NCBI GenBank assembly: GCA_947499155.1
Contig: CANMND010000003.1
Span: forward strand, 310,001 to 374,000
DNA: 64,000 nt
Reading direction: 5' to 3'
Origin: an uncultured Sphingomonadales bacterium
Lineage (GTDB): Bacteria > Pseudomonadota > Alphaproteobacteria > Sphingomonadales > Rhodothalassiaceae
Shown here: in pieces, positions 1 through 10,930 of the stretch
Layout: each line of letters begins with the position of its first letter
How positions within the stretch are numbered: the first letter of the stretch is position 1
Position numbers and translations under genes: made by a program
Notes under the pieces: generated by a model
What the model was told of the DNA's origin: nothing
Databases searched by the model: none
What the model saw: only the letters and a program-made list of their open reading frames with translations

Positions 1-1159
1 GGGAAAGACACCCCATACAGTCCGCCTGGTCACGCCTGATCAGGTCCCGACGCTCAGCTGTGACAAAAATAAGAGTACTGTCAGGCGTTTTCATCGCTTC
101 TGTGTAACCCAGTGCCATCCAGCTTCGTGCCCGTTCAAGATCCTTGGGGGTGACATAAAATTTTCGCCGTGATCCATCGGTTAGCAATACAGTGTGGTCG
201 CCTACAGGCTGGGGTGAAAACGGAATCTGGCGTGCGCTGCGCTCCACCATTTCCATGATAAAATCATTCTTGACAGCAGAGGAATAAAATCCGGTCGGTG
301 AGAACTGGTGCAACAGGACGTCACCATCCTGCAATGTCAAAAGCATCTGCTTCCATTCTTCAGGAATTGGGCTTTCCTTGGTGACAAGCGGTCTCGTTCC
401 AAACTGAAAGGCAATGGGACCAAGTTCGGGGTTGTCAAACCAGTCGCTCCATTCACGCAGATGCCAGACACCGCCAGCCATGACGATGGGCACTTCAGGA
501 CAGCCTGCCTCGCGCATGGTCTTACGCAATTGGACAACCCGTGGATAGGGGTCTTCCGGCACCAATGGATCTTCTGTATTGCTCAGACCATTATGGCCAC
601 CTGCACGCCACGGATCCTCATAAACGACAGCGCCCAGATATGCGGCAAATTTGAAATACGCCCGCTTCCAAAGAGCACGAAAAGCACGGCCCGACGATAC
701 GATTGGATAATAATGAACGCCATAATTGGCGCAGACTTCCGCCAGCTTATAAGGCATGCCTGCACCGCAGGTGACACCATGTACAAGGTCGCGTGTCTTA
801 TCCAGAACACCTTTCAGAACCCTTTGGGCGCCGCCCATTTCCCATAATATATTGATATTGATGGCGCCAGCACCCTGCGAGACATCAAAGGCACGGCGCA
901 CCTGTTCGACGCCACCTTCAATGGCGTAGCGCACCAGTTCTTCATGGCGTTCGCGTCTTGTGCGTCCATGATAGATCTGGGGAATGATATTGCCATATGC
1001 ATCATATGAGTCCGCATTGACCGCAGACACGGTGCCAATACCACCTGCTCGCGCCCAAGGACCGGATGACGCGCCACTGGTCACAGAAATGCCTTTGCCA
1101 CCCTCGACCAGGGGAAGCAGTTCTTTTCCGCCCAGATTAATCGCGTTCAATGCCTTCAT
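1..1159 (-). CDS. Nitronate monooxygenase-like flavoprotein (C-terminus cut by window edge)
   Basis: Reading the minus strand from the ATG at 1159 gives 386 codons with no stop before the window edge, so the C-terminus is missing. The start follows an AGGAG Shine-Dalgarno seven bases upstream. The protein begins MKALNAINLGG and contains SGASSGPWARAGGIGTVSA, GVTCGAGMPYKLA and VMAGGVWHL, a TIM-barrel pattern of the FMN-dependent nitronate monooxygenase / 2-nitropropane dioxygenase family. Members oxidise alkyl nitronates, or act as NAD(P)H-dependent flavin oxidoreductases or FabK-like enzymes, so the substrate here is open. It lies downstream of pnp on the same strand, separated by a hairpin terminator, and is probably a separate unit. 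Confidence 0.8.
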   Translation of the reverse strand, partial: MKALNAINLGGKELLPLVEGGKGISVTSGASSGPWARAGGIGTVSAVNADSYDAYGNIIPQIYHGRTRRERHEELVRYAIEGGVEQVRRAFDVSQGAGAININILWEMGGAQRVLKGVLDKTRDLVHGVTCGAGMPYKLAEVCANYGVHYYPIVSSGRAFRALWKRAYFKFAAYLGAVVYEDPWRAGGHNGLSNTEDPLVPEDPYPRVVQLRKTMREAGCPEVPIVMAGGVWHLREWSDWFDNPELGPIAFQFGTRPLVTKESPIPEEWKQMLLTLQDGDVLLHQFSPTGFYSSAVKNDFIMEMVERSARQIPFSPQPVGDHTVLLTDGSRRKFYVTPKDLERARSWMALGYTEAMKTPDSTLIFVTAERRDLIRRDQADCMGCLS

Positions 1160-1220
1160 CAGTCATCTCCTGACCACCGGAACTCATAATCCGACAACAC
1201 CAGACTTTAATACAAAACGC

Positions 1221-1254
1221 AAACGCCGAGTTGGCAGATTGTCCCCCGGCGTTT
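1221..1254 (-). terminator. Probable intrinsic terminator after pnp
   Basis: AAACGCCG (1221-1228) pairs with CGGCGTTT (1247-1254). Read on the minus strand it lies just after the pnp stop and is followed by a moderately T-rich stretch (GCGTTTTGTATT). The T-tract is weak, so termination may be partial. Confidence 0.5.
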
Positions 1255-1286
1255 GTATTCTTTTTTGAATTTAGCTCACAGCAGGA

Positions 1287-3425
1287 TCAGTCGCGACCCT
1301 GACTGCTGCCCTTTGGAGGCCGCGTGTCTTCACGCTCGGCACCCGTTTCCTGATCCACGACACGCATGGACAGGCGAACCTTGCCGCGATCATCGATATC
1401 AAGAACTTTCACCTTCACCTTATCGCCTTCCTTGACGATATCCGTGACCTTGTCCACGCGGTGATCAGCCAGTTCTGAAATATGAACAAGGCCATCGCGG
1501 GTGCCGATGAAGTTGACGAACGCACCAAAATCCATGATCCGGACAACCTTACCGTCATAGATCCGGCCCAGCTCAGGCTCAGCAACTATGCCTTCGATCC
1601 AGGAACGGGCACGGGCAATAGCGTCCGTATCCGAACTTGAGATCTTGATCGTGCCATCATCTTCTATATCGATCTTCGCACCGGTAGTTTCAACTATCTC
1701 GCGGATTACCTTGCCGCCCGTGCCGATCACTTCACGGATTTTTTCCTTGTTGATCTGCATGGTCTCGATACGCGGTGCATGGGCAGACAGCTCCTGGCGT
1801 GCGCCGGTCAGGGCCTTGTTCATTTCCGCAAGGATATGGGCACGGCCGCCATGGGCCTGATCCAGTGCCTTTTGCATGATGTCTTCATTGATACCGGCAA
1901 TCTTGATATCCATCTGAAGCGACGTAATGCCCTTTTCAGTGCCGGCCACCTTGAAGTCCATGTCTCCCAGATGATCTTCATCGCCAAGAATGTCTGACAG
2001 AACAGCGAATTTTTCACCTTCCTTGATCAGACCCATGGCAATGCCCGATACCGGACGCTTCAAGGGAACACCTGCGTCCATCATCGACAAAGATGCACCG
2101 CACACAGTCGCCATTGAAGACGAACCATTGGATTCGGTCACTTCCGATACCACACGGACCGTGTAGGGGAAGTCCTCTTTCGAGGGCATCATCGCCTTCA
2201 TCGCCCGCCAGGCAAGCTTGCCATGACCAACTTCCCGGCGACCGGTAAAGCCAACGCGGCCCGTTTCACCAACTGAATAGGGCGGGAAATTATAATGCAG
2301 CATGAAGTGCTCGCGGTAAGAGCCATCAAGCGCATCAATGATCTGCTCGTCATCGCCGGTACCAAGGGTGGTCACCACAAGAGCCTGGGTCTCACCACGG
2401 GTAAACAGTGCAGATCCGTGGGCACGGGGCAGAACTTCCACCTCTCCGATGATCGCACGAACCTGGTCAAGGGCGCGGCCATCAATTCGGGGCTTGCCTT
2501 CAATGATATTGCTGCGAACAATATCCTTTTCCAGTGCCTTGAAAATATCACCAGCCTTGGCAGCCGATTCAGGATCATCTTCAAAGGCCTTCATCAATTC
2601 GGCTTTCACCTCGTCAATTCGGGCACGGCGCTCCTGCTTTACGATCAGGCTGTAGGCATCTTTCAATCCGGCTTCAGCCAAAGAGCGGACTTTTGCTTCC
2701 AGCTCGGAATGGTCTTCTTCTTCTGGCAGATCCCACGGCTCTTTTGCCGCTTCTTCAGCAAGATCAATAATGGCGTTCACAACCGGCTGCATTTCGCGAT
2801 GACCAAACATCACAGCACCCAGCATCACGTCTTCTGCCAATTCGTCGGCTTCTGATTCCACCATCAGAACCGCGTCGCCGGTTCCGGCAACAATCAGGTC
2901 CAGCGAACTGTCAGCAAGCTCGGCCGTTGTCGGATTGAGAACAAATTCACCATTCTTATAGCCCACACGCGCACCGGCGATAGGACCAAAGAAGGGAATA
3001 CCGGACAAGGTAAGCGCAGCACTGGCACCCACCATGGCGACCACATCAGGATCGTTTTCCATGTCGTGGCTCAAAACGGTGCAAATTACTTGCGTATCAT
3101 TGCGAAATCCGGCGGGAAACAAGGGCCGGATCGGTCTGTCGATCAGACGGCTTGTCAGTGTTTCCTTTTCCGAAGGACGGCCTTCGCGTTTAAAAAATCC
3201 GCCGGGAATTTTACCGGCAGCATAGGTTTTTTCCTGATAATTCACAGTGAGCGGGAAAAAGTCACGCCCTGGATCCGCTTTTCTTGCCGCAACGACAGTA
3301 CACAGCACAGAGGTCTCGCCATAAGTGGCAACCACAGCACCATCGGCCTGTCGAGCAATGCGGCCAGTTTCCAATGTCAGGGGACGACCGCCCCATTGAA
3401 TGGTCTTACGAAAAATTTCGAACAT
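1287..3425 (-). CDS. pnp: Polyribonucleotide nucleotidyltransferase (PNPase)
   Basis: A 712-aa protein of normal length for PNPase, the phosphorolytic 3'-5' exoribonuclease that forms a trimeric ring and takes part in mRNA decay. Two RNase PH-like domains fill roughly residues 1-545. They are followed by a KH domain containing the GxxG loop in VIGTGGKVI and a C-terminal S1 domain ([17 protein letters not shown]). The segment [20 protein letters not shown] belongs to the second, catalytic RNase PH domain. It sits about 200 bp downstream of rpsO with a strong hairpin terminator between them, the same order as the classical rpsO-pnp unit. Some transcription probably reads through from rpsO. Confidence 0.97.
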   Translation of the reverse strand: MFEIFRKTIQWGGRPLTLETGRIARQADGAVVATYGETSVLCTVVAARKADPGRDFFPLTVNYQEKTYAAGKIPGGFFKREGRPSEKETLTSRLIDRPIRPLFPAGFRNDTQVICTVLSHDMENDPDVVAMVGASAALTLSGIPFFGPIAGARVGYKNGEFVLNPTTAELADSSLDLIVAGTGDAVLMVESEADELAEDVMLGAVMFGHREMQPVVNAIIDLAEEAAKEPWDLPEEEDHSELEAKVRSLAEAGLKDAYSLIVKQERRARIDEVKAELMKAFEDDPESAAKAGDIFKALEKDIVRSNIIEGKPRIDGRALDQVRAIIGEVEVLPRAHGSALFTRGETQALVVTTLGTGDDEQIIDALDGSYREHFMLHYNFPPYSVGETGRVGFTGRREVGHGKLAWRAMKAMMPSKEDFPYTVRVVSEVTESNGSSSMATVCGASLSMMDAGVPLKRPVSGIAMGLIKEGEKFAVLSDILGDEDHLGDMDFKVAGTEKGITSLQMDIKIAGINEDIMQKALDQAHGGRAHILAEMNKALTGARQELSAHAPRIETMQINKEKIREVIGTGGKVIREIVETTGAKIDIEDDGTIKISSSDTDAIARARSWIEGIVAEPELGRIYDGKVVRIMDFGAFVNFIGTRDGLVHISELADHRVDKVTDIVKEGDKVKVKVLDIDDRGKVRLSMRVVDQETGAEREDTRPPKGSSQGRD

Positions 3426-3582
3426 TTACGTCTTCCAAACGGTCATGGACCCAGCAGCCTTTCCGCTGGTTCCTGGCAAGCGCATATCGCCTGCACTTCT
3501 TGTCAGATTTAACGCGGCAACCCACGACGAATTTCGGGAGTGTTCGCGCCGGTACCACTGCGTGCATACCGGATTAAAACAA

Positions 3583-3615
3583 GAGAGCCGAACCACTTCC
3601 AGGGGTTCGGCTCTC
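3583..3615 (-). terminator. rpsO-pnp intercistronic terminator
   Basis: GAGAGCCGAACC (3583-3594) and GGTTCGGCTCTC (3604-3615) form a perfect 12-bp stem ten bases after the rpsO stop. On the minus strand the stem is followed by TTGTTTTAAT. It should end most rpsO transcripts, with read-through into pnp. Confidence 0.85.
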
Positions 3616-3625
3616 TCTGGTCAGT

Positions 3626-3895
3626 TTATTTCCGCAACCCAAGGCGCTTGATCAGATCAGTATACCGATTCTGATTTTTGTGCCTAAGATAGTCCAGCAG
3701 ACTGCGGCGCAGATTTACCATCTTCAACAATCCACGACGGGAATGATTGTCCTTTTTGTGGGACTTGAAGTGGCCGGTCAGATTATTAATCCGTTCCGTC
3801 AGGATCGCTACCTGCACTTCGGGTGATCCTGTGTCGCCTTCGGTCTGCGCAAACTCTTTTATCAATTCCTGTTTGCGCTCAGCTGTAATCGACAT
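3626..3895 (-). CDS. rpsO: 30S ribosomal protein S15
   Basis: The 89-aa product beginning [12 protein letters not shown] is full length for S15, a primary 16S rRNA-binding protein of the small-subunit platform that also contacts the 50S subunit. The family core [17 protein letters not shown] and the [15 protein letters not shown]-binding segment are present. The open frame extends 22 codons further upstream, but the ATG at 3895 has GGAG eight bases before it and matches the conserved S15 N-terminus. It lies between truB and pnp. Confidence 0.97.
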   Translation of the reverse strand: MSITAERKQELIKEFAQTEGDTGSPEVQVAILTERINNLTGHFKSHKKDNHSRRGLLKMVNLRRSLLDYLRHKNQNRYTDLIKRLGLRK

Positions 3896-3911
3896 CGTCA
3901 GACTCCATTGT

Positions 3912-4811
3912 CTAAAGGTTGAATACCCGCACGGGCCGCAGGACACCGTCTTTACCTTCAACGATTGCTACCGGCAGATCGTCATGAAGCAAAACCAGCC
4001 TGCCGCCTGTGGCGGACTCATGCCGAACACGCTGACCTTTTCTTATCCGGTCCGCTTCCTCTGTCGTTATGGCCAGCACCGGGATGTCGTCCAGCGCGGT
4101 CATAACAGAAAGCACACATGCATCGGCGGGCGCACCATGCCCCAGTTCTTCGATTTTTTCCAGCGAAATTCCCTGCCCTTCCCTGAACGGCCCAACACGG
4201 TTTCGGCGCAGGCATGTCACATGCCCGACCGTCCCCAATGCCCGGGCCAGATCACTGGCAAGCGAACGGATATAGGTCCCCTTGCCACAGGTGACAGCAA
4301 AGCGGCTTTCACAGGCGTTGTCCGTGCCGCCCAGATACGAAAGCGCCTCAATCGTGACGGATCGCGATGGAAGTTCTGGCGCCTTGCCGTCCCTGGCGAG
4401 TGCATAGGCACGTTTTCCATCCACCTTAATGGCGGAATAGGCAGGCGGCACCTGTTCTATCACGCCAAGAAAGCGCGGCAGAATTGCTTTTATCGCTGAT
4501 TCGTCCGGTCTGTGATCGTGAGTATCTGTTACAACACCCTCCACATCGCCGGTGCTGCGCTCTTCACCCCACTTCACGGTAAATTCATAATCTTTGGAGG
4601 CATCGACCAGAAAGGACATGGTTTTGGTCGCCTCCCCAAGGCCTATGGGAAGAATTCCAGTGGCTAATGGATCAAGGGTTCCGGCATGGCCTGCTTTTTT
4701 TGCATCCAAAAGCCAGCGCACCCGGCCAACTGCCTGTGATGAACTCATGCCTAAAGGCTTGTCGAGCACGACCCAGCCATGAACATCACGTCCGCGTTTT
4801 TTTCTGCTCAT
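3912..4811 (-). CDS. truB: tRNA pseudouridine(55) synthase
   Basis: TruB converts U55 of the tRNA T-loop to pseudouridine. The catalytic Asp is D47 in [10 protein letters not shown]. Other family blocks are [14 protein letters not shown] at the N-terminus, [14 protein letters not shown] and [14 protein letters not shown]. At 299 aa it has the length of a bacterial TruB with the C-terminal PUA-like extension. Its start overlaps the rbfA stop by 4 bp (ATGA), showing translational coupling in the infB-rbfA-truB-rpsO operon. Confidence 0.96.
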   Translation of the reverse strand: MSRKKRGRDVHGWVVLDKPLGMSSSQAVGRVRWLLDAKKAGHAGTLDPLATGILPIGLGEATKTMSFLVDASKDYEFTVKWGEERSTGDVEGVVTDTHDHRPDESAIKAILPRFLGVIEQVPPAYSAIKVDGKRAYALARDGKAPELPSRSVTIEALSYLGGTDNACESRFAVTCGKGTYIRSLASDLARALGTVGHVTCLRRNRVGPFREGQGISLEKIEELGHGAPADACVLSVMTALDDIPVLAITTEEADRIRKGQRVRHESATGGRLVLLHDDLPVAIVEGKDGVLRPVRVFNL

Positions 4812-5227
4812 CTATCCTCTTCCGAGGAATCCAGAACATCCTCAGAATTCTCCAGATCGCGGCGCACCTTGTCAGACCGTAAAAGTGCCTCGATCCGGTC
4901 TCCTTCACCAAAGCTTTCATCCAGCTTGAAATGAAGTTGGGGCAGGTATTTCATGTGAACAAGAGGAGCCAGTTGCCCGCGCACATAAGAGGCATGGCGG
5001 GATAGGGCATAAACCACATCTTGAGCAGCATCGCCCAGCATGGGAACGACAAAGACATCGGCATGACGGAGATCCGGGCTGACATTGACGGCCGTTACTG
5101 TGATGGCACGTCCAGTCAATTCCGCATCCCGGATATCATCGCGGGCAAGTATGCCGCTGAGCGCATGGCGGATATTTTCCCCCACGCGCAACAGCCGCAC
5201 TGAGCGCCCGCCTTTTTTTAAAGACAT
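4808..5227 (-). CDS. rbfA: 30S ribosome-binding factor A
   Basis: A 139-aa RbfA, a small KH-fold protein that binds the 30S subunit and helps mature the 5' end of 16S rRNA. Diagnostic segments are RVGENIRHALSGIL, VNVSPDLRHADVFVVP and YLPQLHFKLDESFGEGDRI. It lies nine bases after infB and overlaps truB by 4 bp, the usual order. Confidence 0.96.
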   Translation of the reverse strand: MSLKKGGRSVRLLRVGENIRHALSGILARDDIRDAELTGRAITVTAVNVSPDLRHADVFVVPMLGDAAQDVVYALSRHASYVRGQLAPLVHMKYLPQLHFKLDESFGEGDRIEALLRSDKVRRDLENSEDVLDSSEEDR

Positions 5228-5236
5228 GCAGTCCTC

Positions 5237-7888
5237 TTATAGTTTGCGCTCGACTTCCCGGGTGTCAAAGACTTCGACAATGTCGCCCGGCTTCATATCC
5301 TGATAGTTTTCAAAGCCCATACCGCACTCGGTCCCTGAACGGACTTCGTCCACATCATCCTTGAAGCGTCGCAATGAGATGAGGCGCCCCGTATAAACCA
5401 CCACATCGTCGCGCAACAGGCGGGCATGCGACCCTTTTCGAAGCACACCCTCGGTAACGAGGCCACCTGCCGCCTTGCCGGTCTTGCCTGCTGAGAATAC
5501 ATCGCGGATTTCCGCCATACCCAGCATGTCTTCGACAATTTCCGGACCAAGCTGACCAGCCATCGCCGCCTTCACATCATCCATCAGATGGTAGATGACC
5601 GAATAGTACTTGATCATCACGCCATCACGAGCGGCTGCTTCGCGCGCCTGTTTGTTGGCACGAACATTAAAGCCGATGATGAGAGCGTCCGAGGCTTTCG
5701 CCAAAGTTACATCGGTTTCCGTAATGCCTCCGGCTGCCGCATGCAGGATATTGGCCCTGATATCATCGCCACCGATTTTGGCCAGCGACTGTACAATCGC
5801 TTCAACCGACCCCTGCACGTCGCCCTTGATGACTAAAGGAAATTCCTCGGCCTTGCGTTCCTTGAGGCGCGTGAACATGCCTTCGATGCTTGTAGGTGCA
5901 ACGAATTGACGCCGCTTGTGCTGTTCGCTCTGACGATACTGGGACACATCACGAGCCCGTGCCTCGCCTTCAACAACAGCCATCTCATCTCCAGCCGATG
6001 GCGCACCATTAAGGCCCAGAACCTCCACCGGACGTGATGGTTCCGCCTCCTGAAGCTGCTGGCCCCGCTCATCGATCATGGCGCGGACACGGCCCCATTC
6101 AGCACCAGCCACAAATATATCGCCAACGCGCAAGGTTCCCCGTGAAATCAGCACGGTTGCAACAGGGCCACGGCCTTTTTCCAGTTTGGCTTCAACCACA
6201 ATGCCTTCAGCAGAACGATTGGGGTTGGCTTTCAGGTCAAGCAGTTCTGCCTGCAGGCTGATTGCTTCCACCAGCTTGTCAAGATTCTGGCGCTTCTTGG
6301 CGGAGATTTCCACATCCAGGACTTCACCGCCCATGGCTTCAACCTGAACATTATGCTGCAACAATTCCTGACGGACGCGATCAGGGTCTGCCCCTTCCAC
6401 GTCAATCTTGTTGATCGCGACAATGATAGGCACTTGGGCTGCACGGGCGTGGCTGATCGCCTCCACCGTTTGCGGCATGATGCCATCGTCAGCAGCCACG
6501 ACCAGAATCACAATATCAGTGACGCTCGCACCTCGGGCACGCATTTCTGTAAAGGCTTCATGGCCTGGCGTATCAAGGAAAGTCACCCGGTCACCGGATG
6601 GCAATTTAACCTGATAGGCTCCGATATGCTGGGTAATGCCACCGGCTTCACCTGCAACCACATCAGTTTCGCGCAAGGCGTCAAGAAGCGAGGTCTTGCC
6701 ATGATCCACATGACCCATAATAGTGACAACAGGAGGGCGCGGACGCAGATCTTCTGCCTTGTCCTCTTCGCCGCCAAGGCCAATTTCCACGTCTGATTCC
6801 AGAACGCGTTTTGGAATGTGGCCCAACTCGACGACCACCAGTTCTGCGGTATCCTGGTCAAGATTTTCATTAATGGTGACCATCATGTCCATTTTCATCA
6901 GGACCCGAATAAGGTCAGCCGCCTTTTCCGCCATCCGAATCGCCAGTTCCTGAACCGTAATAATCTCAGGAATGATGACTTCGCGCGCCTGTTTTTCCTG
7001 CTCATGGATGGACTGGCCGCCCCGCCGTTTGGCCTGGGCACGACGATAGGCCGCAAGCGAGCGCCTGCGTTCACGTTCGTCTTCACCATCAAAGGCGCGA
7101 TTGACCGTCAGCTTGCCAGAGCGACGCCCGTCACCGCCACGACTGCGTCTGGGACGCTCGCGCTTTTCGCCATCATCATCGCTGCGTGCTTCCCGACGTT
7201 GCTTGGCCGGTTTTCTGGTCTCAGTCTTCGTAACCGTTTCTTCACGCTGTTTGGCCTCTTCTTCAGACTTCTTGCGCGCTTCGGCTTCGGCTTTCTTGCG
7301 AATTTTGTCTTCAGCGGCACGCTTTGCAGCCTGTTCAGCAAGACGTCTCGCCTGCTCTTCTGCCTTGGTCAGTTCAGCCTCACCCGAAGGAGCGACCACT
7401 GGCGGCTCAACGCCTGCCTTTTCAGCCTCGGCACGACGGGCGGCTTCCGCTGCTTCACGCACAGCTTCTTCCTCAGCCTTGCGACGCCGCTCTTCCTCTG
7501 CTGCGCGCTGGCGTGCCTCTTCCTCCACACGCTGGTGTTCGGCTTCTGCCCGGGCACGCTCTTCATCAAGACTTGCGAGTGCGCGCTTGCGGACTTCCAG
7601 TTCCTGACTGGTCAAGCCACCTGCATCACGCTGCTCGCCCCTTCTCGGTCTGGGCGACGACTGCCTTTGTGGCGCAGCCTTTTTAGCCGGCTGTGAAGGA
7701 GTCGGTGTGCTGCTGGCAGGCTGCTCGGAAGCCGCGCCCTTTTTCAGAACGCGCTTGCGCCGCCGTTCGACAACCACCGGCTTGGACCGGCCCTGGGAGA
7801 AATTCTGCTGAACATTGCCAGAACCACGTCCCTTGCCAACACCAAGCGTGCCACGTCCGGAAAGACTCAATTTATTGTCGTCGCTCAT
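5237..7888 (-). CDS. infB: Translation initiation factor IF-2
   Basis: IF-2 is the GTPase that places initiator tRNA on the 30S subunit. The GTPase motifs are GHVDHGKTS (G1), DTPGHEAF (G3) and NKID (G4), followed by domain II and the C-terminal fMet-tRNA-binding region. The N-terminal third is a long charged low-complexity segment rich in Glu, Ala, Arg and Lys, as in other alphaproteobacterial IF-2 proteins. The open frame can be read 16 codons further upstream, but the ATG at 7888 opens the conserved [17 protein letters not shown]-terminus. From there the length is 883 aa. It lies 44 bp after the ylxR-like gene. Confidence 0.96.
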   Translation of the reverse strand: MSDDNKLSLSGRGTLGVGKGRGSGNVQQNFSQGRSKPVVVERRRKRVLKKGAASEQPASSTPTPSQPAKKAAPQRQSSPRPRRGEQRDAGGLTSQELEVRKRALASLDEERARAEAEHQRVEEEARQRAAEEERRRKAEEEAVREAAEAARRAEAEKAGVEPPVVAPSGEAELTKAEEQARRLAEQAAKRAAEDKIRKKAEAEARKKSEEEAKQREETVTKTETRKPAKQRREARSDDDGEKRERPRRSRGGDGRRSGKLTVNRAFDGEDERERRRSLAAYRRAQAKRRGGQSIHEQEKQAREVIIPEIITVQELAIRMAEKAADLIRVLMKMDMMVTINENLDQDTAELVVVELGHIPKRVLESDVEIGLGGEEDKAEDLRPRPPVVTIMGHVDHGKTSLLDALRETDVVAGEAGGITQHIGAYQVKLPSGDRVTFLDTPGHEAFTEMRARGASVTDIVILVVAADDGIMPQTVEAISHARAAQVPIIVAINKIDVEGADPDRVRQELLQHNVQVEAMGGEVLDVEISAKKRQNLDKLVEAISLQAELLDLKANPNRSAEGIVVEAKLEKGRGPVATVLISRGTLRVGDIFVAGAEWGRVRAMIDERGQQLQEAEPSRPVEVLGLNGAPSAGDEMAVVEGEARARDVSQYRQSEQHKRRQFVAPTSIEGMFTRLKERKAEEFPLVIKGDVQGSVEAIVQSLAKIGGDDIRANILHAAAGGITETDVTLAKASDALIIGFNVRANKQAREAAARDGVMIKYYSVIYHLMDDVKAAMAGQLGPEIVEDMLGMAEIRDVFSAGKTGKAAGGLVTEGVLRKGSHARLLRDDVVVYTGRLISLRRFKDDVDEVRSGTECGMGFENYQDMKPGDIVEVFDTREVERKL

Positions 7889-7932
7889 ATTCTCTCTTCG
7901 TTCTAGCCATAAGAGCGTTCTCTTATGGCGGG

Positions 7933-8610
7933 TCAAGCATGTGCCAGGAGTCCATCATTCCGCCCGCTTTTCGCCTGCGGTCCCAGCGGTTGGCCACGCC
8001 AGGCGGCCAGTCGTTTCATCTCTCGTACCAGGCGATCTGCCCCACCGCCATGTTCGACGGCAGCATGTACCACATTTTCACGGCCAAGTGCCAAACCCAT
8101 TTCATTCCGGTCAAGCACCGCCGCCACAATCACGTCTTCCTGCGCTTTTGCCCGCAGTTTCCGGCGTCCGTCTTCGGCACCGTCCACTGCCTCGATCAAG
8201 AGTGCAGTTCGCCCCGACACCAAATGCGCCAAGACCTTTTCATAGCCGGTTATCAGTCTTCCGGCCTTCCTTTCAAGCCCCAACCGCCCCGCTACACGAG
8301 CAGCAAGAAGCCTGTCAATCCGGGCCGGCAGATCATCAGGCACCTGATCCGGCCTCACAGCCGCTTTCCGCGACCTCGCCAAAGCACCAATCAGGCGCTT
8401 CCTGGCAATGGCCTCTTCAAGTGCCGCCCGATCAGCACAGACCCAAACCCCCCGACCCGGAAGCGATTCGGCAAGATCCGGTGTTACTTCACCATCAGGC
8501 GCAAAAGCAAAACGGATCATCGGACCGGTCGAACCAGACACACCGCACAAGATGCAGCGACGCTCAGGTTCATCGACCGTCTGCCGGGTGGTCATTGCCG
8601 TCTCCGTCAA
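7933..8610 (-). CDS. ylxR: YlxR (DUF448) RNA-binding protein with C-terminal L7Ae-like domain
   Basis: A 225-aa protein between nusA and infB. Residues 15-100 are a YlxR/DUF448 domain with [10 protein letters not shown] and [17 protein letters not shown], a small nucleic-acid-binding fold. Residues about 105-200 ([20 protein letters not shown] ... [12 protein letters not shown]) look like an L7Ae/L30e-type RNA-binding domain. The fusion is common in alphaproteobacteria, whereas Firmicutes carry YlxR and YlxQ as separate neighbouring genes. The start overlaps the nusA stop by 4 bp. Its biochemical role in translation or transcription is not settled. Confidence 0.9.
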   Translation of the reverse strand: MTETAMTTRQTVDEPERRCILCGVSGSTGPMIRFAFAPDGEVTPDLAESLPGRGVWVCADRAALEEAIARKRLIGALARSRKAAVRPDQVPDDLPARIDRLLAARVAGRLGLERKAGRLITGYEKVLAHLVSGRTALLIEAVDGAEDGRRKLRAKAQEDVIVAAVLDRNEMGLALGRENVVHAAVEHGGGADRLVREMKRLAAWRGQPLGPQAKSGRNDGLLAHA

Positions 8611-10253
8611 GCCTGCTCCTGACTGTCGTCAGTGGCAGGTTTATCTGACTCAGGCTGCGTTTCCGCTTCCGCCTCAGCCGTCACTTCGTCATCTCTTGCC
8701 AGTTCCGCCTCAGTATCTTCTTCCTCTGGCTCTTCTTCAATCCAGCCCGCAAGACGTCGTGCCCGCATGATCAGGATCTGGGCTTCCAGAGGGTCAATGC
8801 CCGCGGACTTCAACGGAGCGTCGCGATCAGATACCAGCTCCTCAGTCGTAAAGCCTGCAAAATCCTCAAGGGTTTTTACATCCGCCTCACCAAGAGCAAC
8901 CAGCATAACTGGCGTCAGCCCCTCAAGCTCTGCAAGCCGGTCTTCAACACCCAGCTCTTTACGCTTTTCGTCGGCTGCGGCCTGCTGTGCGTCCAATGCA
9001 TCTTGTGCACGTCGCTGCAATTCGCCAACCAGCTCATCGTCAAACCCTTCGATTGCAGCCAGTTCTTCAGGCTCCACATAAGCGACCTCTTCCAGATCGC
9101 TGAAGCCCTCTGCCACCAATAGTTGGGCAAGGGTCTCGTCAACATCAAGCTCTTCAATGAAATAGCGTGTTTGCTGAACAAATTCTTCCTGGCGCCGCTC
9201 GCTTTCTTCCTGCTCGGTCAGGATATCGATGGTCCAGCCGGTAAGCTGGGATGCAAGACGCACATTCTGGCCTCGCCTGCCAATGGCAAGACTTAGCTGG
9301 TCGTCAGGAACAACCACCTCAACCCGGTGGCTGTCATCATCCATCACCACCTTGGCAACTTCAGCAGGTGCCAAGGCATTGACCAGGAAACTGGCCTGGT
9401 CTTCCTGCCACGGAATGATATCAATCTTTTCGCCCTGCAACTCGTTCACCACAGCCTGAACCCGGCTGCCACGCATACCAACGCAGGCGCCCACAGGATC
9501 AATTGAACTGTCATTGGACAGGACCGCAATCTTCGCCCGGCTGCCCGGATCACGGGCAACGGCCTTGATTTCTATGATGTTGTCATAGATTTCCGGCACT
9601 TCCTGGGCAAAAAGCGATGACATAAATTCCGGCTTGGTCCGAGACATGAAAATCTGTGGACCACGGGTTTCCCGCCGCACATCATAAATGATGCCGCGAA
9701 TCCGTTCGTTCTGCCGCAGATGCTCGCGGGGGATAACCTGGTCGCGGCGCATGATCGCCTCGGCCCGGCCCAGATCAATGATGGCATTGCCATATTCGAC
9801 CCGCTTGATCACACCGGTGATCACCTCACCCACACGATCCTTGTATTCTTCATACTGACGCTCGCGCTCGGCGTCGCGGACCTTTTGCACAATGACCTGC
9901 TTAGCGGTCTGTGCACCAATTCGACTATAATCGATAGGTGGCAGGGCATCAGCAAGGAAATCACCGATTTCAGCGTCTTCCTTGTCTTTTCTCGCCTCCA
10001 CCAGTGAGAGCTGGGTAGAAGGATTTTCCACCTCCTCCACAACTTCCATCACTCGGAACAAGCGGATTTCCCCGGTCTGCCGATCGATTTGTGCCCTTAT
10101 CTCGTTTTCAACGCCATAACGTGACCGGGCGGCCTTCTGGATTGCCTCTTCCATGGCCTCCAGAATAATCTCGCGGTCAATCATCTTCTCACGCGCAGCC
10201 GCATCTGCGATCTGCAACAGTTCAAGCCGGTTTGCGCTGACAGCCGCTGCCAT
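8607..10253 (-). CDS. nusA: Transcription termination/antitermination protein NusA
   Basis: NusA binds RNA polymerase and modulates pausing, intrinsic termination and antitermination. The N-terminal polymerase-binding domain ([18 protein letters not shown]) is followed by S1 ([20 protein letters not shown]), two KH domains ([19 protein letters not shown] and [15 protein letters not shown]) and C-terminal acidic repeats with helix-hairpin-helix segments. The ATG at 10253 opens the conserved N-terminus, giving 548 aa. The upstream 28 codons of open frame overlap the end of rimP and are unlikely to be translated. It sits in the rimP-nusA-ylxR-infB operon. Confidence 0.96.
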   Translation of the reverse strand: MAAAVSANRLELLQIADAAAREKMIDREIILEAMEEAIQKAARSRYGVENEIRAQIDRQTGEIRLFRVMEVVEEVENPSTQLSLVEARKDKEDAEIGDFLADALPPIDYSRIGAQTAKQVIVQKVRDAERERQYEEYKDRVGEVITGVIKRVEYGNAIIDLGRAEAIMRRDQVIPREHLRQNERIRGIIYDVRRETRGPQIFMSRTKPEFMSSLFAQEVPEIYDNIIEIKAVARDPGSRAKIAVLSNDSSIDPVGACVGMRGSRVQAVVNELQGEKIDIIPWQEDQASFLVNALAPAEVAKVVMDDDSHRVEVVVPDDQLSLAIGRRGQNVRLASQLTGWTIDILTEQEESERRQEEFVQQTRYFIEELDVDETLAQLLVAEGFSDLEEVAYVEPEELAAIEGFDDELVGELQRRAQDALDAQQAAADEKRKELGVEDRLAELEGLTPVMLVALGEADVKTLEDFAGFTTEELVSDRDAPLKSAGIDPLEAQILIMRARRLAGWIEEEPEEEDTEAELARDDEVTAEAEAETQPESDKPATDDSQEQA

Positions 10254-10302
10254 GCTCTCTCGCTCCTCATTGGGGGCTTGTGCCCCGCCTTCCTTAGCCG
10301 GA

Positions 10303-10785
10303 CTACGCCCTGTGGCGCGCCGAATCCAGCAATTCATCCGTCATGACAAGCTTGGCCTTTTGCACCAATTCAAAAGGCAGATACACGACCTGCCCCTCAA
10401 CATGCAACGCAATTGCCTCGTCTTTAAGACCCAACAGCATGCCACGGAAACGCCGCCTGCCATCCAGAGGCGACTCCAGTTCTATCCTCGTTTCGAACCC
10501 TTTCCAGCGTTCGAAATCCTTAAGCCGGGTAAGTGGCCGGTCCAGACCTGGAGAACTTACCTCAAGGATATACTCCCCCGAAATAGGGTCTTCCACATCC
10601 AGCAAAGCGGACAGCTCATGACTAAGGTCTGCACAGTCATCCACCGTCATGGTGCCATCGGGCCGTTCTGCCATGACCTGCAACTTCGCCCGCTGCGCGC
10701 CACCATAGGTCACGCGCACCAGTTCAAAACCCATTGCTTCAATGGTCGGCTCAATAATCGCCTTGATCTTTTCTGTTGCGTCCAT
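10303..10785 (-). CDS. rimP: Ribosome maturation factor RimP
   Basis: RimP assists assembly of the 30S head. The 160-aa product from the ATG at 10785 shows IIEPTIEAMGFELVRV at the N-terminus and the family core YILEVSSPGLDRPL. The frame stays open 22 codons upstream, but those codons run through a terminator hairpin (10817-10832). The ATG at 10785 therefore fits better, although it has no strong Shine-Dalgarno. It is the first gene of the rimP-nusA-ylxR-infB-rbfA-truB-rpsO operon. Confidence 0.93.
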   Translation of the reverse strand: MDATEKIKAIIEPTIEAMGFELVRVTYGGAQRAKLQVMAERPDGTMTVDDCADLSHELSALLDVEDPISGEYILEVSSPGLDRPLTRLKDFERWKGFETRIELESPLDGRRRFRGMLLGLKDEAIALHVEGQVVYLPFELVQKAKLVMTDELLDSARHRA

Positions 10786-10804
10786 ATCCGGGCGCCCAAT
10801 CTCA

Positions 10805-10832
10805 CAAACAAAAAAAGTGGGCCGCGGCCCAC
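10805..10832 (-). terminator. Strong terminator/attenuator ahead of rimP
   Basis: GTGGGCCGCGGCCCAC (10817-10832) is a perfect 16-bp palindrome. On the minus strand it is followed by an uninterrupted T tract (the A run just below 10817). It can end trmB transcripts, and it also lies between a promoter-like sequence (10873-10900) and rimP. Confidence 0.85.
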
Positions 10833-10872
10833 TCCTCAACACCAATCCCAACTGTTCAGGAGAGCAGTGCTA

Positions 10873-10900
10873 TATATACACAGCAACGTCTCACAAACAA
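10873..10900 (-). promoter_or_regulatory. Candidate promoter of the rimP-nusA-infB operon
   Basis: On the minus strand TTGTTT (10900-10895) is followed 16 bases later by TATATA (10878-10873). A start near 10865 would put the strong terminator hairpin inside the leader, about 35-50 bases into the transcript. The match is by eye only. Confidence 0.45.
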
Positions 10901-10930
10901 GGCCGGACAGACACTATCATTACACACTTT

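Noticed and set aside
308-847. 179-codon plus-strand open frame at the window start
   Set aside because: It is the complement of the nitronate monooxygenase gene, whose minus-strand translation is clearly conserved.
2295-2855. Long plus-strand open frames opposite pnp, infB, nusA, mutS and glnD
   Set aside because: They lie opposite strongly conserved genes, show no family motifs, and are expected as antisense shadows at this GC content.
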